A stretch of 64,000 nucleotides of DNA, from NCBI RefSeq assembly GCF_000421265.1, contig NZ_ATWN01000003.1, positions 372,001 through 436,000 on the forward strand, given 5' to 3'. The notes under the pieces were generated by a model. The model was not told the origin of the DNA, searched no databases, and was given only the letters and a program-made list of their open reading frames with translations. This DNA comes from Thalassospira lucentensis MCCC 1A00383 = DSM 14000. GTDB lineage: Bacteria > Pseudomonadota > Alphaproteobacteria > Rhodospirillales > Thalassospiraceae. Shown piece after piece: positions 28,110 to 37,540 of the stretch (within the stretch, counting starts at the first letter, position 1; the number at the start of each line of letters is the position of its first letter). Both the position numbers and the translations under genes were made by a program.

Positions 28110-30341
28110 TTACATGAAGCTATAGGGGTCGATATCGACCTGCACGCGCACACTGCCCGGCGTTTTGACTTTCGACAGCCACTCATGGATCAGGGCCTGC
28201 ATTTTTACCGTTTTATCCGCACGGATCAAAAAGCGCCGACGATAGCGCCCACGCAACAAGGATAACGGGGCGGGGGCAGGCCCCAGTACCATCAAACCAT
28301 CCCCGCGCGGGGCCGCCCGCCCGATCCGCCATGCGGCTTCATCGACTTCGTTTTCTTTTTTGCCACTTATAATAAGGGCTGCCAGTCGCCCATGCGGCGG
28401 CATGCCATGAGTCATGCGTTGCGATAGCTCTACCTCGTTAAAGGCATTTCGATCACCAGCAGCAATTGCCTTGATCACGCGATTTGCCGGATCGGCGGTT
28501 TGCAGCATCACGGTTCCCGGACGATCGCCACGTCCAGCACGCCCCGCCACCTGAGTTAGCAACTGATAACTGCGTTCAGCTGCGCGCAAATCCCCACCCG
28601 CCAAGCCAAGATCCGCATCAACCACCCCAACTAGGGTCAGCATAGGAAAGTGATAGCCCTTGGCCAAAATCTGGGTGCCGATCAAAAGATCGACCTCGTG
28701 ATTGTGAACCCTTTGGACCAGCTCGGCAGCCGCCTTTGGTCCCATGATATTGTCGGATGTCGCAACCTCAATCCGGATATTGGGGAATGTTTCGACCGCT
28801 TCTTCATAAAGCCGTTCGACCCCCGGCCCACAGGGGGCAAGCTTGCCTTCCTCGCCACAGGCGGGGCAGGCATCAGGTGCCTTTGCCTGATATCCGCAAT
28901 GGTGACATTGCAATTTGCCCCATGCACGGTGCTCCACGAGCCAAGCGGTGCAGTTAGGGCATTGAAACCGATGACCACAAGCCCGGCACAGGGTCAGCGG
29001 TGCATAACCACGCCGGTTTAAAAACAGCATCGCCTGCTCGCCATTGGCAAACGTTTCAGCCAGCCGTTTTTTCAAGGTTGGCGTAATCCAGCGCAGGCGT
29101 TCGGGTTTGTCTTGTCGAATGTCGATGACCTCAACACTAGGCAAGACAGCCGCCCCATGACGGCTGCCCAGTTCGACCCGGTAATAGCGCCCGGCATCAA
29201 CATTGGCCAAGGTTTCCAGCGACGGGGTCGCCGATGCCAGAACAATCGGAATATTGCCCAGATGCGCACGGGTGACTGCCATGTCGCGGGCATGATAAAT
29301 CACGCCATCTTCCTGCTTGAACGCATGTTCGTGTTCTTCGTCGACCACAATCAGCGCAAGATCGCGAAAGGGCAGGAAAAGTGCCGACCGCGCACCAACA
29401 ACCAGTTGCACAGAACCATCTGCCACCGCGCGCCATGTATCACGGCGGCGCGCCTGACCGACTTCGGAATGCCAAAGGGCTGGCACCACGCCAAACCGGT
29501 CGCGGAAACGTTGCAACCATTGGGCCGACAGGGCGATTTCCGGCAGCAGAACAACCACCTGCTTACCTTCGGCCAAGGCCGCGCGGATCGGTTCAAAATA
29601 AACTTCGGTTTTACCCGACCCGGTGATGCCATCGAGCAATGTACAGGAAAATCCACCTGCATCGACGCGTTCACATAATGCATCGGCCGCAATCGTTTGT
29701 TCATCGGACAGGTTCGGGCGCGGGATGGTCAAATCAGGGGCATCAAATGGCGACGGCGGTTTGACCATCAGACGCCGCACCGCCCCGGCTTCGACCAGCC
29801 CCTTGACCACGCTTGCCCCGGCACCGGTTTCGCGCAGGATATCCCCCTGCTCCATCGCGGGATTCTCAGCCAAGAACGCCAGAACACGTTTGCGCGGCGG
29901 GGTCATGCGCAAACCTGATGCGTCGAAATCGGCGTTCAGCGTAAAACGGAAAATCGGTTTGGGTTGTTCAAGCGCGTCAGGCACGCTCATGGCCATGCGC
30001 AGCACCGCCCCCTGTGGGGCCATGGTATAGGCCGACACCCAATCAATGAACTTTCGGGTGACGTCGGGCATGGGCTCGGCGGGAAGAACACCATAAATTT
30101 CGCGCAGCTTACTTGGTTCGACGTCGCCCTTGGCATCGCCCCAGACCACCCCGCGCTGGGTTTGACGGCCAAGCGGGATTTCCACAAAATCGCCAAATTG
30201 CACCGATATGCCTTCGGGCACGATGTAGTCATACGGCCCGGCAAGCGGCAACGGCGGAAGCACGCTTATGGTCTGGGCAGTCACCTGAAAGGCCGGATCA
30301 TCAGCAAACAGATTTCCAGATGTGGCCTTTGCCGCGCTCAT
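28110..30341 (-). CDS. priA: Primosomal helicase PriA
   Basis: A 743-residue superfamily 2 DNA helicase that reloads the replisome at stalled forks. The N-terminal 3'-end-binding domain includes [10 protein letters not shown] and GDFVEIPLG. Walker A is [12 protein letters not shown], the DEAH box variant is [12 protein letters not shown], and motif III is [10 protein letters not shown]. The zinc-binding insertion carries eight cysteines ([14 protein letters not shown] ... LQCHHCGY ... [16 protein letters not shown]). Helicase motifs V/VI include ILAKGYHFP and QVAGRAGRG. The length is normal. It is divergent from fsa. Confidence 0.96.
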   Translation of the reverse strand: MSAAKATSGNLFADDPAFQVTAQTISVLPPLPLAGPYDYIVPEGISVQFGDFVEIPLGRQTQRGVVWGDAKGDVEPSKLREIYGVLPAEPMPDVTRKFIDWVSAYTMAPQGAVLRMAMSVPDALEQPKPIFRFTLNADFDASGLRMTPPRKRVLAFLAENPAMEQGDILRETGAGASVVKGLVEAGAVRRLMVKPPSPFDAPDLTIPRPNLSDEQTIAADALCERVDAGGFSCTLLDGITGSGKTEVYFEPIRAALAEGKQVVVLLPEIALSAQWLQRFRDRFGVVPALWHSEVGQARRRDTWRAVADGSVQLVVGARSALFLPFRDLALIVVDEEHEHAFKQEDGVIYHARDMAVTRAHLGNIPIVLASATPSLETLANVDAGRYYRVELGSRHGAAVLPSVEVIDIRQDKPERLRWITPTLKKRLAETFANGEQAMLFLNRRGYAPLTLCRACGHRFQCPNCTAWLVEHRAWGKLQCHHCGYQAKAPDACPACGEEGKLAPCGPGVERLYEEAVETFPNIRIEVATSDNIMGPKAAAELVQRVHNHEVDLLIGTQILAKGYHFPMLTLVGVVDADLGLAGGDLRAAERSYQLLTQVAGRAGRGDRPGTVMLQTADPANRVIKAIAAGDRNAFNEVELSQRMTHGMPPHGRLAALIISGKKENEVDEAAWRIGRAAPRGDGLMVLGPAPAPLSLLRGRYRRRFLIRADKTVKMQALIHEWLSKVKTPGSVRVQVDIDPYSFM

Positions 30342-30537
30342 ATATTATAAACCCCGTCGGAATGCCTTTCGGGCTGCTCGAAAAAACACCCTCGATGGCC
30401 CATGGCATAATAGAAAACGGTCCCACAGCTTGGATCAGGAACCGTCCATTGGATGGAGCCCGAACCTAGCAGCTAACCGCATCATCGAACAACGATCTTC
30501 AAACGACGATCTTCAAAAGGTCCGAATAGGAAATCCA

Positions 30538-31194
30538 ATGAAGTTTTTCATCGATACTGCTGACATTGACGCAATCCGCGAAATCGCCATGTCTGGCCTC
30601 GTGGATGGTGTCACCACCAACCCCTCGCTGGTAGCAAAAACAGGCCGACCGTTTCTCGAACTGATCAAGGAAATTTGTGACGTCGTCGACGGCCCGGTCA
30701 GCGCAGAAGTTGCTGCGACCGATTACGACACCATGGTCGCAGAAGGCCGCAAGCTGGCAAAGATCGCCGACAATGTCGTCGTCAAACTGCCGCTGACCTC
30801 TGATGGCCTTAAAGCTTGCCGTACCTTTACCGACGAAGGCATTAAAACCAACGTCACACTTTGCTTCTCGGTTGGTCAGGCCATTCTGGCGGCCAAAGCC
30901 GGTGCAACCTATGTTTCGCCGTTCGTTGGCCGTCTGGATGATATTTCGTCCGATGGTATGCAGCTGATTGCTGACATCGTTGATGTTTATGGCAACTACC
31001 CGAACTGGACCACCGAAGTCCTCGTTGCTTCCGCACGTGGCCCGCAGCATGTTGTCGACTCGGCCCGTCTTGGTGCCGATGTTGTCACCATTCCGCCGCA
31101 GGTTCTGACCCAGTTGACCAAGCATCCGCTGACCGACAAGGGCCTTGAAACGTTCCTTGCTGACTGGGAAAAAACCGGCCAGTCGATTCTGTAA
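30538..31194 (+). CDS. fsa: Transaldolase-like fructose-6-phosphate aldolase
   Basis: A 218-residue small transaldolase (FSA/TalC/MipB subfamily). It has the signature [25 protein letters not shown], the Schiff-base lysine in VVKLPLT, and [29 protein letters not shown]. The size matches the short decameric family rather than TalB. The upstream in-frame extension to 30322 is promoter DNA; AGGAAAT precedes ATG 30538. Whether it acts as transaldolase in the pentose phosphate path or as F6P aldolase cannot be told from sequence. The gene ends in a strong terminator. Confidence 0.93.
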   Translation: MKFFIDTADIDAIREIAMSGLVDGVTTNPSLVAKTGRPFLELIKEICDVVDGPVSAEVAATDYDTMVAEGRKLAKIADNVVVKLPLTSDGLKACRTFTDEGIKTNVTLCFSVGQAILAAKAGATYVSPFVGRLDDISSDGMQLIADIVDVYGNYPNWTTEVLVASARGPQHVVDSARLGADVVTIPPQVLTQLTKHPLTDKGLETFLADWEKTGQSIL

Positions 31195-31282
31195 TCTGGC
31201 CTGTCATCCGCCTGTTATCAGGTCTTTGTCCTGATGAGCGGATAAAAGCCGACATTGCGTTCGGTTTTTAACATGCATTTAA

Positions 31283-31316
31283 CCCGGCTGCCCGCATTGT
31301 GGCAGCCGGGTTTTTT
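31283..31316 (+). terminator. Intrinsic terminator of fsa
   Basis: A perfect 10-bp stem (CCCGGCTGCC / GGCAGCCGGG) with an 8-nt loop is followed by TTTTTT. Confidence 0.95.
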
Positions 31317-31342
31317 ATTTCTCACTGTACAAGCCGGAACCG

Positions 31343-32032
31343 ATGGAAAAGACAGCACTGCGCGCCGACGATGTCGCGACCTTTCTCGCCGAACATCCTG
31401 ATTTCTTCACTTCGCGCCCTGACTTGCTTGAAAGTCTTGCGTTGCCTGTCCGGGAAATGGGATCAGGTGTCGCCGACATGCAGCAATATGTCGTCGCGCG
31501 GTTGCGCGATGAACGCGAAAAGCTGCGCGGTGCCACCAGCGAACTGATCAATATTTCCAAATCCAACCTTGAAACCCAAAGCCGTATCCACCGCGCTGTT
31601 TTGGCCATTTTAAATGCACGCGGGTTTGAAACCTTTGTCGAAGCACTTCAGGACCTTGTGCCCGAACTGCTTGATCTTGATGCCATCGCATTGTGCTTTG
31701 AAGAATGCGACGAAGCGCCGGTGCCAAGCTGTGATGGCCGCGTGCGCCGCCTTGTTAAAGGGGCGGTTGATCAGGTTCTGGGCGACGAACAGGATGTCTG
31801 GCTTTTGCCCGACGATGCCGGGGATGAGGCCATTTTTGGTCCGAAAGCATCCGAAATACGGTCGGCTGCCATTGTGCGACTTGCGCCGTTTTATGGCGAT
31901 CCGGTTGGCATTGTTGCCTTTGGCGTCAAGGAGCCGGGATATTTCAGCCCGGCACAGGCCAATGACCTGATCATGTTTTTGGCATCCGTGATTGAATTTG
32001 GCGTGCGTCGATGGCTCACCCAAACGGTTTAA
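31343..32032 (+). CDS. DUF484 family protein
   Basis: A 229-residue cytoplasmic protein of the DUF484 family, which has a GAF-like fold. The N-terminal signature is VATFLAEHPDFFTSRPDLLESL, followed by a coiled-coil-prone helix (ARLRDEREKLRGATSELI) and a GAF-like domain ending FLASVIEFGVRRWL. DUF484 genes sit next to xerC across proteobacteria, as here, where the 3' end overlaps xerC by 22 nt. The function is unknown; the linkage suggests a part in chromosome-dimer resolution or a shared transcript only. Confidence 0.88.
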   Translation: MEKTALRADDVATFLAEHPDFFTSRPDLLESLALPVREMGSGVADMQQYVVARLRDEREKLRGATSELINISKSNLETQSRIHRAVLAILNARGFETFVEALQDLVPELLDLDAIALCFEECDEAPVPSCDGRVRRLVKGAVDQVLGDEQDVWLLPDDAGDEAIFGPKASEIRSAAIVRLAPFYGDPVGIVAFGVKEPGYFSPAQANDLIMFLASVIEFGVRRWLTQTV

Positions 32033-32961
32033 CCGCCCTCACCGTTCCGAGCGATGTGCGCGAAGCCATCGCAGATTGGCGCACGTGGCTTTCTGATGAG
32101 CGACGTGCGTCAGATCACACGACCGAAAACTATCTGGCCGATCTTTATGCTTTTCTCGGCTTTATCGGTGGCCATCTTGGCGATGTCCCAGACCTGAAGG
32201 CGCTTCTGCGCTTAAACCCGCGCGATTTTCGAAGCTGGCTGGCGCGGCGCAGCATGGATGGCATGGCCAAAACATCCACCGCCCGCGCCCTGTCATCGTT
32301 ACGCAATTTCTATCGGTTTCTTGATCGGTCAGGACGCGGACAGAATGCCGCCGTCAGTTCCATTCGCAATCCACGCCTGCCCCAAACCGCCCCCAAACCA
32401 CTTTCACCGGTCGATGCGTTGGCCGTTCTTGAAAATGCGGGTGTCTGGCAAGATGAACCTTGGCTTGCCAAGCGTAACCTTGCACTTTTCACGCTTTTAT
32501 ACGGCTGTGGCCTTCGTATTTCCGAAGCCCTTGATCTGAACGCCAATCAAAGCCCGACAGGGGACTCGATGGTCATCACGGGCAAAGGCAACAAACAACG
32601 CCTTGTCCCGGTTTTGCCGATTATCCGCGATGCGATTGAAGATTACCTGCGTGCTTGCCCCTATGCACCGCATGGCAATGACGCACTTTTTGTCGGCGCG
32701 CGTGGCAAAAGATTGGTCGCCCAGGTCGCCCAACGCGAAATGCGCAAGGTTCGCGATCTTTTACAATTGCCTGATACCGCAACTCCGCATGCGCTGCGCC
32801 ATTCCTTTGCCACCCATCTTTTGGCAGGCGGCGGTGATTTACGCACCATTCAGGATCTTTTGGGCCACGCATCACTTTCAACGACCCAACGCTATACCGC
32901 TGTTGATAGCGAACAATTGATGGCGGTCTACAACGGCACCCATCCACGCGCCCGGCGATAA
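32011..32961 (+). CDS. xerC: Tyrosine recombinase XerC
   Basis: A 316-residue site-specific recombinase that resolves chromosome dimers at dif with XerD. Catalytic residues are R169 (GCGLRISEAL), a lysine in GKGNKQRLVP, H260 and R263 (PHALRHSFATHLL), H286 (LLGHASLSTTQ) and nucleophile Y295 (QRYTAVD). The N-terminal SAM-like core-binding domain has DERRASDHTTENYLADLYAF. ATG 32011 lies inside the DUF484 gene. No integrase-type neighbours or att repeats are present, so it is the housekeeping recombinase. Confidence 0.93.
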   Translation: MAHPNGLTALTVPSDVREAIADWRTWLSDERRASDHTTENYLADLYAFLGFIGGHLGDVPDLKALLRLNPRDFRSWLARRSMDGMAKTSTARALSSLRNFYRFLDRSGRGQNAAVSSIRNPRLPQTAPKPLSPVDALAVLENAGVWQDEPWLAKRNLALFTLLYGCGLRISEALDLNANQSPTGDSMVITGKGNKQRLVPVLPIIRDAIEDYLRACPYAPHGNDALFVGARGKRLVAQVAQREMRKVRDLLQLPDTATPHALRHSFATHLLAGGGDLRTIQDLLGHASLSTTQRYTAVDSEQLMAVYNGTHPRARR

Positions 32962-33044
32962 CTTCGGCACATTATCGTCGAATGGAAACCATCCTGCTTC
33001 CGATGCGTTGGGACAATCATCACACAAAGCAGCAAGGAAATCTT

Positions 33045-33386
33045 ATGGCCCGAAACCCGATGAAACTGTTTCGAACTCGCCGCTTTGATGCCAGTCCCAA
33101 ACACCGGTCGGTCTACAGCGCCTATGAGATCGCCTATTCAGTGATCGACCTTCTGGCGGCGGTTTTATTCATTGTTGGCAGTATCCTGTTTTTGGATGAT
33201 GCAACGGTTTACGCAGGCACGTGGCTATTTATCATTGGCTCGGTGTTTTTTGCAGCACGTCCAGCCGTAAGGCTGGCACGCGAACTTCATCTTGCCGGGC
33301 TTGATGATAACGATGAAAGCCAAGGCTCCCATAAAAACATCCCTGCCAAAACCGCGACGGATCAGGCCCGCAACCCCACCGGGTAG
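33045..33386 (+). CDS. YrhK-domain membrane protein
   Basis: A 113-residue protein with a YrhK-like domain. Two hydrophobic helices (VIDLLAAVLFIVGSILF and AGTWLFIIGSVFFAARPA) are separated by a short turn, then a charged C-terminal tail follows. AAGGAAAT lies 5-8 nt before ATG 33045, which decides the start over 32982. Its function is unknown. It is downstream of xerC but has its own good ribosome binding site. Confidence 0.72.
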   Translation: MARNPMKLFRTRRFDASPKHRSVYSAYEIAYSVIDLLAAVLFIVGSILFLDDATVYAGTWLFIIGSVFFAARPAVRLARELHLAGLDDNDESQGSHKNIPAKTATDQARNPTG

Positions 33387-33492
33387 AAGGGTGAAGACGC
33401 TGAACGACCTGATTTGGGAAAAATTCACTTCGTCTTGCCGTTCTTTCCCCCTTACACTGCGCGCAAACAGTTAAAATGCCCGGAGAAAAATC

Positions 33493-34098
33493 ATGATCCT
33501 GCGATCCAGTGACCCGTCGCCATTTGGCCGGAAAGTTAAGATTGTTGCCAAGATGCTTGGTGTTTACGACCAATTGTCGGTCGAACTGTCGAACACCAAC
33601 GATCCAGCTGACAGCCTTCGCACGCAGAACCCGCTGGGGAAAATCCCGATCCTTATTCTTGATGATGGTCGCAAGATATTTGATTCACGCGTGATTTGTG
33701 AATACTTGGATGCGCAGGCCGATGGCGTGACCCTACATCCAACCGAAAGTGATGCCCGCTGGGATGCCCTTACCTTACAGGCACTGGGCGACGGCATTAT
33801 TGATGCCTCAATCCTGCAGGTCTATGAAACCCGCATGCGTACCGAAGACAAACGCGATGACGGCTGGATGTCCTATCAGGCGGACAAGGTCAAACGTGCA
33901 CTGGATCAAATTGACGCAAACCCACCGGCATTTGGTGCTGATCTTCATATCGGCCATGTCGGCATTGCCTGTGCACTGGGGTATCTTGACCTGCGGTTTG
34001 ACGGAAAATGGCGACAAACATACGGCAACCTCGTCACATGGCTGGATGAATTCCGGTCGCGTGTGCCTGCATTCGATGCGACCCAATTCAAAGGCTGA
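33493..34098 (+). CDS. Glutathione S-transferase family protein
   Basis: A 201-residue GST. The N-terminal thioredoxin fold reads MILRSSDPSPFGRKVKIVAK, which resembles the SSxSPFxRKVR start of a large bacterial GST group (YibF-like). The cis-proline loop GKIPILILDDG and the glutathione-binding FDSRVICEYLD follow. The C-domain has the usual HIGHVGIACALGYLDLR. Substrate unknown. It is followed by a likely terminator. Confidence 0.9.
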   Translation: MILRSSDPSPFGRKVKIVAKMLGVYDQLSVELSNTNDPADSLRTQNPLGKIPILILDDGRKIFDSRVICEYLDAQADGVTLHPTESDARWDALTLQALGDGIIDASILQVYETRMRTEDKRDDGWMSYQADKVKRALDQIDANPPAFGADLHIGHVGIACALGYLDLRFDGKWRQTYGNLVTWLDEFRSRVPAFDATQFKG

Positions 34099-34110
34099 TT
34101 TTTTAAATCA

Positions 34111-34139
34111 ACGCCGGGCGTCATGGGCTCGGCGTTTTT
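34111..34139 (+). terminator. Intrinsic terminator after GST gene
   Basis: ACGCCG pairs with CGGCGT, with further partial pairing inside and a TTTTT tail. Confidence 0.7.
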
Positions 34140-34197
34140 AACGCCAAATACGGTCCATTGACCATATTGATCCAACAAGCCCCGGAGACCCGATGAT

Positions 34198-34689
34198 ATG
34201 TCACGTCTAAACAGTGTTATCCGCCGCCTGCAGGCCCAACGCGATTGCCTGAATGCAGCGGCTGAAATGATCAAGGATCAGGACGGGATCGTGCTCGAAG
34301 TTGGCCTTGGCAATGGCCGTACGTTCGATCATTTGCGTGAAATCATGCCGGACCGGGAAATCTATGTGTTTGACCGGCAGATTGCCGCCCACCCGAAATG
34401 CATTCCCGATGATGACCATCTGTTCCTTGGCGATATTTTCGAAACCCTGCCAATGGCCGCGGAGCGTTTCAAAGGTAAAGTCGCCCTTGTGCATTCCGAT
34501 GTTGGCACCGGCGATGAAGACCTGAACGCCAAAATCGCAGCCTTTATCGGCCAGACCCTGCCGACGGCCCTTATGACTGGTGCCATTGTTGCGTCTGATC
34601 AGAAAATTGATGTTCCCAACACCATCGCAGAACCGCTGCCCGAAGGGGTCCCCAAAGACCGCTATTTCTTCCGCCGGTATCAAGGTTAA
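34198..34689 (+). CDS. Class I SAM-dependent methyltransferase-like protein
   Basis: A 163-residue Rossmann-fold protein. Motif I is VLEVGLGNGRTFDHLRE (about residues 32-48), followed by an acidic motif II (IYVFDRQ) and a post-I segment HLFLGDIFETLP. HSDVGTGDED near residue 100 is at the position of motif IV. The compact size and motif I fit a small SAM-dependent methyltransferase family of alphaproteobacteria. The substrate is unknown. GGAGACCC precedes ATG 34198. The next gene begins 15 nt after the stop, so the two could be co-transcribed. Confidence 0.75.
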   Translation: MSRLNSVIRRLQAQRDCLNAAAEMIKDQDGIVLEVGLGNGRTFDHLREIMPDREIYVFDRQIAAHPKCIPDDDHLFLGDIFETLPMAAERFKGKVALVHSDVGTGDEDLNAKIAAFIGQTLPTALMTGAIVASDQKIDVPNTIAEPLPEGVPKDRYFFRRYQG

Positions 34690-34704
34690 TCCTTTAATGG
34701 GGGC

Positions 34705-35538
34705 ATGACAGATCAAATGGACAAGTATCAGCTCTTTGAGCAATTGCATCTGCGTACCGGGGCGTTTGTCATCCCAAACCCCTGGGATGCAGGGTCCGCC
34801 CGCATCCTTGCCGCACTTGGGTATGAAGCATTGGCAACCTCCAGCGCCGGGCTGGCCTTTTCCATTGGCCAACAAGATTCTGCGGCACGTATTTCACGCG
34901 AAGCCATCTTGCAAAATGCACAAGATATCGTCAACGCAACCAACTTGCCTGTTTCCGCCGACTTGGAAAACGGTTTTGGTCCTGATCCAGAATCCTGCGA
35001 AAAGACGATTTCACTCGCAGCAAAAATCGGACTTGTCGGTGGCTCAATCGAAGACGCAACAGGTGATCCCAACAACCCGATTTTTGATTTCAACCTTGCT
35101 GTAGAACGCATTGCCGCCGCCGTCGAAGAATCCCGTAAACATCCTTTTATGTTAACCGCGCGCGCAGAAAACTTCCTGCATGGTAAACACGATCTGGATG
35201 ATACAATTCTTCGTCTTCAGGCCTTCGAAAAGGCGGGCGCAGATGTTCTTTATGCGCCGGGCCTGAATGATATCGCGGCAATACGAACGGTTTGCGCATC
35301 TGTCACCCGCCCGGTCAATGTTGTGATGGGGCTTTCCGGTCCGACCTACAGCGTCAGCGAATTAGAACAGGCAGGCGTCAAACGCATCAGTGTTGGCGGG
35401 TCGTTTGCCCGGGCGGCACTTGGCGGCCTCATGCGTGCCGCGCGCGAGGTAAAAGACCATGGGACTTTTACTTACGCCAAAGATGCGCTGTCTTCGTCAG
35501 AAGCTGAAAAATACATATTTACCCCACCCAAAAATTGA
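34705..35538 (+). CDS. Isocitrate lyase/PEP mutase superfamily protein
   Basis: A 277-residue (beta/alpha)8 enzyme of the ICL/PEPM superfamily. It opens FEQLHLRTGAFVIPNPWDAG. The Mg2+/substrate residues lie in LPVSADLENGFG, and IEDATGDPNNPIFD follows with the family glutamate-aspartate pair. LTARAENFLHG and FARAALGGLMRAAREV complete the barrel. The catalytic-loop KKCGH of true isocitrate lyases is missing, so it is more like 2-methylisocitrate lyase, oxaloacetate decarboxylase or phosphonopyruvate-type relatives. The exact reaction is unassigned. It precedes the glutamine-synthetase-like gene by 43 nt. Confidence 0.85.
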   Translation: MTDQMDKYQLFEQLHLRTGAFVIPNPWDAGSARILAALGYEALATSSAGLAFSIGQQDSAARISREAILQNAQDIVNATNLPVSADLENGFGPDPESCEKTISLAAKIGLVGGSIEDATGDPNNPIFDFNLAVERIAAAVEESRKHPFMLTARAENFLHGKHDLDDTILRLQAFEKAGADVLYAPGLNDIAAIRTVCASVTRPVNVVMGLSGPTYSVSELEQAGVKRISVGGSFARAALGGLMRAAREVKDHGTFTYAKDALSSSEAEKYIFTPPKN

Positions 35539-35581
35539 ATAACCCCTTCCTCGACACGGGGCATAGCGTTCAAGGCAAACA

Positions 35582-36970
35582 ATGAGCACACCAGAGACAC
35601 TTTCGCCAAGCGGTTCACAAATTTCCGAAGCCGAGGCCTTCCTTGCCAAATACCCGGATGTCGAAGCCATCGATATTATCCTGACCGACTTTCATGGGAT
35701 TGGCCGGGGCAAGACAATCCGGCGTCATGAACTTGAGTCCATCTATAAATCCGGGCGCGGCCTGCCAAGTTCGATTTTTGGACAGGATGTGACCGGCGAG
35801 GACGTTGATGATTGCGGGTTGGTGCAAACTGGCGGAGGGGGCGACGGTCGGTGCTGGCCGGTACCCGGGACGCTGGGTTATTTGCCTCATACGGGGCGCG
35901 GGCAACTTTTGATCAGCATGTACAACGAAGACCGCACGCCGCATGATGTGGACCCGCGCAATGTATTTGCAGCACAGGTAACCCGTGCCCGGAAACTCGG
36001 CTTCACCCCGATGGGGGCGTTTGAGCTGGAATTTTATTTGGTCGATCGCGAAGCCGACGCAGACGGGCTTTATCACCCGGCGTCCTATGCCCTGACCAAA
36101 CGCCGTAGCACCTTGCGCAATACCATGTCAGTCGATGAAATTGATGAGATGTCGCCGCTGTTTGATGCGATCTATGAAGGTGCCAAGCATCTTGATCTGA
36201 CACTCGAAACCCTGATTTCGGAATATGGCCCCGGCCAGTATGAAATGACGATCCGCTATCGCAATCTGATGCGGGCGGCTGATGACGTCATCATTGCCAA
36301 ACGCCTGATCCGCACCGTCGCACGGCGTTTTGGCACAGAAGCCGTGTTTATGCCAAAACCGTTTGGCACTGAAGCCGGGTCGGGCATGCATTTGCATCTG
36401 TCACTGGCCGATGATGCGGGCAACAACCTGTTTGCCGATCAGGCAGATGGATCGTTAAGCCCACTTATGCTGAATGCGATTGGCGGCATTCGCGGCTCGA
36501 TTGGCGAGACGATGTTGCTTTTGGCCCCGTTCATGAATTCATGGCGCCGGTTTGCGTCGGCGATGTATTCACCAGCATCCGATGACTGGGGTGTTGAAAA
36601 CCGTACGGTGGCATTGCGGGTTCCCGGCACACCGGGCAAAACCCGCCATTTTGAACATCGCATTGCCGGTGTGGATGCCAACCCGTATCTGGTGGCTGCC
36701 GTTACGCTGGGCGCAGCCCTTGACGGTATTGAAAGTAAAATCGATCCGGGCACGCCATGTACCGATGAAATCGGTCAGGCCAAAGCCCTAAATGACCTGC
36801 CGCGCCACTGGCTGGACGCGATTGATCAGTTTGGCGCCTCTGACTTCAACAAGCGCACGCTTGGCCCACGCTTCCATACCGCCTTTACCAAAATCAAGCA
36901 GGCGGAATATGAACATATGGCGCTTAAGGTATCAGCCGCAGAATGGGAATATTACGGATTTTCGATCTAA
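35582..36970 (+). CDS. Glutamine-synthetase-like gamma-glutamyl ligase (PuuA type)
   Basis: A 462-residue GS-family enzyme. Catalytic signatures include GAFELEFYLVD (metal ligands), EYGPGQYEMTIRYRN, VFMPKPFGTEAGSGMHLHLS and the arginine-rich NRTVALRVPGTPGKTRHFEHRIAGVDANPYL. The N-terminal domain has IDIILTDFHGIGRGKTIRRHEL. Compared with GlnA it lacks the adenylylation loop and the IPTNPKRS-like segment, and it resembles gamma-glutamylputrescine synthetase and related polyamine/amine ligases. Its amine substrate is not clear from sequence. A decayed copy of its 3' end lies about 470 bases downstream. Confidence 0.87.
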   Translation: MSTPETLSPSGSQISEAEAFLAKYPDVEAIDIILTDFHGIGRGKTIRRHELESIYKSGRGLPSSIFGQDVTGEDVDDCGLVQTGGGGDGRCWPVPGTLGYLPHTGRGQLLISMYNEDRTPHDVDPRNVFAAQVTRARKLGFTPMGAFELEFYLVDREADADGLYHPASYALTKRRSTLRNTMSVDEIDEMSPLFDAIYEGAKHLDLTLETLISEYGPGQYEMTIRYRNLMRAADDVIIAKRLIRTVARRFGTEAVFMPKPFGTEAGSGMHLHLSLADDAGNNLFADQADGSLSPLMLNAIGGIRGSIGETMLLLAPFMNSWRRFASAMYSPASDDWGVENRTVALRVPGTPGKTRHFEHRIAGVDANPYLVAAVTLGAALDGIESKIDPGTPCTDEIGQAKALNDLPRHWLDAIDQFGASDFNKRTLGPRFHTAFTKIKQAEYEHMALKVSAAEWEYYGFSI

Positions 36971-37035
36971 CCTATGTTCCCAGAAAAACAAATCTGTCCC
37001 CATTTCTCATTTTAGGTGTCTTTGTGATGCGATCA

Positions 37036-37260
37036 TCAGTAGCTCAGGTTCAAACCGAGCGCCCTGCTAAGGAAGAATGTAACGAACCCCAGGCATAGTA
37101 GTGCTAGCACGAAGATTGCGGCAACTTTGGCCCCCGCGAGCATTACCGCGCGCGTCCCGCCCTTTTCGCCTTGATCGTAATGCCACTTGATGGCGAAGAA
37201 CATGGCCGTCAGCAGTGCGACAACTTTAAACGTACCAAAGACGATAGGGACCCAATCCAT
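37036..37260 (-). CDS. Small two-helix membrane protein
   Basis: A 74-residue ORF with two hydrophobic helices (IVFGTFKVVALLTAMFFAI and KVAAIFVLALLCLGFVTFFL) joined by a charged loop KWHYDQGEKGGTR. ATG 37260 has GAGAG about 9 nt upstream; an in-frame start at 37281 is possible. I do not recognise a family. It sits between the glutamine-synthetase-like gene and its decayed partial copy, on the opposite strand. Confidence 0.55.
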   Translation of the reverse strand: MDWVPIVFGTFKVVALLTAMFFAIKWHYDQGEKGGTRAVMLAGAKVAAIFVLALLCLGFVTFFLSRALGLNLSY

Positions 37261-37424
37261 ACTAAAGACTCTCATTTGCATCAGCTTGATGCGTTATGAT
37301 CTCATCTTGGGCAAACATGTATTTCTCATTCTGCAACGCTGATATGTAACAGCAGGAGGCAGCTTTCTGACCTGTATCTTTGGTTCGGGAATGACCGCTT
37401 AGGACCGATTCCGAAAGGCCACGG

Positions 37425-37495
37425 GAACGAGAAATGGGAACTGAAGACTGAGGCGGGAGTGGGAATACTACGGATTTACGATTTGACCACCGTTC
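37425..37495 (+). pseudogene. Remnant of a second glutamine-synthetase-like gene 3' end
   Basis: The stretch encodes EWEYYGFTI-stop, against EWEYYGFSI-stop at the end of the intact gene (36937-36970). With one frame shift, LKTEA precedes it, against LKVSAA. Over 40 aligned bases including a dozen past the stop codon, about 32 are identical. No matching longer frame lies upstream. It is best read as the eroded tail of a tandem duplicate or a recombination scar. Confidence 0.6.
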
Positions 37496-37519
37496 CGGTC
37501 AGGGTGCCCTGACCGGGAA
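37491..37519. repeat. Strong palindrome near the remnant
   Basis: GTTCCGGTCAGGG and CCCTGACCGGGAAC pair almost fully, with one bulged base and a tiny loop. It lies 22 nt past the stop of the minus-strand gene at 37541. No T-run follows on either strand, so it may be a transcript-end stabiliser or a repetitive extragenic element; no second copy was noticed in the window. Confidence 0.5.
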
Positions 37520-37540
37520 CAGGATCGTCGGGAAACCCGA

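Noticed and set aside
32011-32961. Phage or integron integrase
   Set aside because: The recombinase adjoins DUF484 and priA/fsa as housekeeping xerC does, with no att repeats, cassettes or phage genes nearby.
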